NCBI RefSeq assembly: GCF_001431315.2
Contig: NZ_LKHV02000001.1
Span: 682,001 to 746,000, forward strand
From: Candidatus Berkiella cookevillensis
Lineage (GTDB): Bacteria; Pseudomonadota; Gammaproteobacteria; Berkiellales; Berkiellaceae
Length of the DNA stretch: 64,000 nt
Direction: 5' to 3'
Under the pieces are notes generated by a model. The model was not told the DNA's origin and did no database searches. It saw only the letters and a list, made by a program, of their open reading frames with translations. Both the position numbers and the translations under genes were made by a program. Below, in pieces: positions 62,441 through 64,000 of the stretch (its first letter is position 1; each line of letters begins with the position of its first letter).

Positions 62441-63235
62441 ATGAAAAATGAAAATACAATAGATCAAAATAAATTAAAGGCATTTGTTTTTGATAATATT
62501 TTGCCAAGCACCCGTGGTGCTATGAGTATCATTATGGCAATTATTGGTGATAAGTTAGGCTTGTTTAAGGCTATGTGTGATTATGGTCCTGTAACAGCTG
62601 AAACATTATCAATCCATACTGGAATGCATCAGCGGTATTTGCAAGAGTGGCTATCTGCTTTAGCTGCTGCTCATTGGATTGACTATGATCCGCAAACTGA
62701 AGAATTTCATTTGACGCCTGAGCAAGCGACAGTATTTGTTGATTCAAATAGTTTAATGTACTTCCAGGGTGTGTTTGGGATATTTGACGCTTGCCACCTG
62801 GATCTCAAAAAAATTATTTCAGCATTTAAATCAGGGCAAGGTATTTCTTGGAACGATCGTGAAAAATGTTTGTTCTGTAGTCTAGCGGATTCATCGGGTC
62901 CTAAATATAAAAACCAGTTAATCTCAGCTTGGTTACCTAAGCTGCCTGGCATTGTATCGAAACTAAACGCGGGCGCAAAAGTCGCTGATGTAGGTTGCGG
63001 CAGTGGTTTAACAACATTATTAATGGCAGAAGCATTTCCTAACTCTGAATTTTATGGGTTTGATCTTCATGCAGGCTCTATTGAACAAGCGAAGACTACT
63101 GCTTTAGAAACAGGTCTTGCATTAGGCGCTCAAGCTGCGCCTGCACGATTACAGCAAGTCACCAGTGAAGCTGGTTTTAATCATTTTAGTATCGTATACA
63201 AAACCATGAGTCATATGGTAATTCATGTGAATTAA
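62441..63235 (+). CDS. Winged-helix/SAM methyltransferase with central deletion
   Basis: 264 aa. An N-terminal winged-helix region (GPVTAETLSIHTGMHQRYLQ) and methyltransferase motif I (KVADVGCGSGLTTLLMAEAF) match the roughly 350-aa Rv2258c-like methyltransferase family. After AKTTALETGLA the chain jumps to LGAQAAPARLQQVTSEAGF, which is normally the C-terminal end. About 80-100 residues with motifs II-III are missing in frame. Catalysis is unlikely, so it may be a functionless relic. The reading frame is otherwise clean. Confidence 0.75.
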   Translation: MKNENTIDQNKLKAFVFDNILPSTRGAMSIIMAIIGDKLGLFKAMCDYGPVTAETLSIHTGMHQRYLQEWLSALAAAHWIDYDPQTEEFHLTPEQATVFVDSNSLMYFQGVFGIFDACHLDLKKIISAFKSGQGISWNDREKCLFCSLADSSGPKYKNQLISAWLPKLPGIVSKLNAGAKVADVGCGSGLTTLLMAEAFPNSEFYGFDLHAGSIEQAKTTALETGLALGAQAAPARLQQVTSEAGFNHFSIVYKTMSHMVIHVN

Positions 63236-63288
63236 GATGTTGTATATTAATTGGATTTGCTGGTGTAGGAAAAAGTTGGCACAATAAT

Positions 63289-63382
63289 TTGTAAGTTTTC
63301 TAATTTAAATTAACTCCCCCGAGTGGGACGATTTTCGAACTTTTCGGGTTGAGATCCTAAGAACAGTGAACAGCTGGTCAAG
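63289..63382. repeat. tRNA-Asn-3'-like repeat, copy 8
   Basis: TTTGTAAGTTTTCTAATTTA, AATTAACTCCCCCGAG, TGGGACGATTTTCGAACTTT, TCGGGTTGAGATCCTAAGAA, AGCTGGTCAAG. It is the copy nearest the tRNA gene, with the best match to the tRNA's downstream flank. Confidence 0.9.
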
Positions 63383-63435
63383 CAATCAAAAATGATTCAT
63401 CTGAGCAGAATGTAGCCTATTGGTGCAAAAGAATT

Positions 63436-63603
63436 ATGAAAAATATAGTACGCGCATCTTTTGGGTTAATCATGCTGGATGTTGGTAAATTTTCGCGAGA
63501 TATTGATCTTTGCGTAGATTGTTTTGTAAAAAGATATCCACGTAAGGCTGATAAAATGCAAAAAGTTAAAGCTTTAATCACTAATCCTACCGGTGAGGGA
63601 TGA
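63436..63603 (+). CDS. Short ORF, probable gene remnant
   Basis: 55 codons from an ATG, MKNIVRASFGLIMLD..., then DLCVDCFVKRYPRKADK, ending at 63603. No recognised domain and no clear Shine-Dalgarno. Low-similarity coding-like text continues in another frame to about 63660 (INLLEDFGKWVIEESDL), suggesting a frameshifted fragment. It is the only content of the last module before the tRNA gene. Confidence 0.3.
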   Translation: MKNIVRASFGLIMLDVGKFSRDIDLCVDCFVKRYPRKADKMQKVKALITNPTGEG

Positions 63604-63767
63604 GCTAATAAATTTACTTGAAGATTTTGGTAAATGGGTGATTGAAGAATCTGATTTATAGCTGGACAAACATAATTCTAGAAGAGAAATTGTTCTGCTA
63701 TGTGATAACTGTTCTTAAAAAGAAAGAAATAATAAACGGATAATTTGTAAGCTTGCTTAATTTAAAT

Positions 63768-63843
<76 letters not shown>

Positions 63844-63847
63844 AGAT

Positions 63848-63878
63848 AATCCTTATTAACAATATGTTAACAAGGATT
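63848..63878. promoter_or_regulatory. 31-bp imperfect palindrome between aminotransferase and tRNA-Asn
   Basis: AATCCTT (63848-63854) pairs with AAGGATT (63872-63878), with inner TTAAC/GTTAA pairing. It could terminate the aminotransferase transcript or overlap the tRNA promoter. There is no U-run. Confidence 0.5.
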
Positions 63879-63911
63879 AAGTGCGCATACTACGTTGCCG
63901 CGTAACTCAAG

Positions 63912-64000
63912 TCAAGCAGCTTTGCAGGCAACTGATAATCTTTTCATAGATTCTTTTAAATTGTCCATGCTAGTTGCATAAGATAACCGCATGTAACCAT
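63912..64000 (-). CDS. Aspartate aminotransferase-like, C-terminal end (runs off window)
   Basis: The minus strand reads GYMRLSYATSMDNLKESM and then KRLSVACKAA before a TGA at 63912-63914. (R)xSYA(T)S near the C-terminus carries the substrate-carboxylate Arg of class I PLP-dependent aminotransferases. Only 29 codons are visible, so the exact enzyme is uncertain. It is transcribed towards tRNA-Asn. Confidence 0.8.
   Translation of the reverse strand, partial: GYMRLSYATSMDNLKESMKRLSVACKAA

Noticed and set aside
47629..63382. Repeats as integron attC sites
   Set aside because: The length and one-orientation cassette layout are similar, but the conserved GTTRRRY/RYYYAAC core sites are not present, while similarity to the tRNA-Asn 3' end is direct.
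47629..63382. CRISPR array
   Set aside because: Repeats are 1.4-6 kb apart with genes between them, not short regular spacers; no cas genes.

Overview
The window (about 38% GC by eye) looks like a gammaproteobacterial chromosome, most likely a host-associated member of the Legionellales/Coxiellaceae. 'Candidatus Berkiella' would fit, but that is inference and cannot be proved from sequence alone. Two things support it. The housekeeping block miaB-phoH-ybeY-corC-lnt-(lipoprotein)-leuS has the classic gammaproteobacterial order. Scattered among core genes are many eukaryote-directed protein types: a U-box protein, clan CE cysteine proteases, a YopJ-like protein with an ankyrin segment, a large ankyrin protein, several Fic proteins and an ADP-ribosyltransferase.

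Layout. 0-7.2 kb: leuS (5' part), small lipoprotein, lnt, corC, ybeY, phoH, miaB. 7.3-14.8 kb: effector-like genes (U-box protein, CE-clan protease with C-terminal membrane segments, three proteins of unknown function) plus a beta-carbonic anhydrase. 14.9-20.5 kb: amino-acid antiporter, MazG-like hydrolase, LysE exporter, and a cyanide-insensitive-type cytochrome bd oxidase. 20.7-28.5 kb: a two-gene effector-like operon (YopJ-like/ankyrin plus an unknown 435-aa protein), a membrane protein with a FAD-oxidase/methyltransferase fusion, and 3-methyladenine glycosylase. 28.5-32.2 kb: an IS200-like/REP-type transposase with 11-bp inverted ends, next to a compact toxin operon: double-glycine-leader peptide, ADP-ribosyltransferase, LHH-type HNH nuclease. 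32.2-43.7 kb: tandem-barrel outer-membrane protein, a four-gene partner-switching signalling operon (histidine kinase, response regulator/PP2C phosphatase, RsbW-like kinase, STAS protein), UspE, a P-type ATPase, a PNPOx-like protein, a second outer-membrane protein and an APH-like kinase. 43.8-47.5 kb: Fic protein, Ada plus a decayed copy of its 3' end, methyltransferase.

47.6-63.8 kb is the most unusual region. Seven clear copies of a repeat of roughly 75-95 bp separate short gene modules: oxidoreductase + second double-glycine peptide; alkyltransferase-like protein + ankyrin protein; Fic remnant + SDR dehydrogenase plus a RecG-like remnant and acetyltransferase/nitrilase set; Fic remnant + secreted hydrolase; intact Fic; DUF4143 ATPase + deleted methyltransferase; and a last stub. 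One half of each repeat matches the 3' end and downstream flank of the intact tRNA-Asn gene at 63.8 kb. This suggests serial integration at, or cassette exchange with, that tRNA gene. The window closes with the 3' end of an aspartate-aminotransferase-like gene.

How it fits together: core genes cover tRNA modification, ribosome maturation, lipoprotein maturation and respiration. The accessory genes point to two kinds of warfare. One is manipulation of a eukaryotic host (ubiquitin-like, acetylation/proteolysis and Fic chemistry). The other is competition with bacteria (double-glycine peptides, ADP-ribosyltransferase, nuclease). The signalling operon and UspE indicate stress-responsive control.
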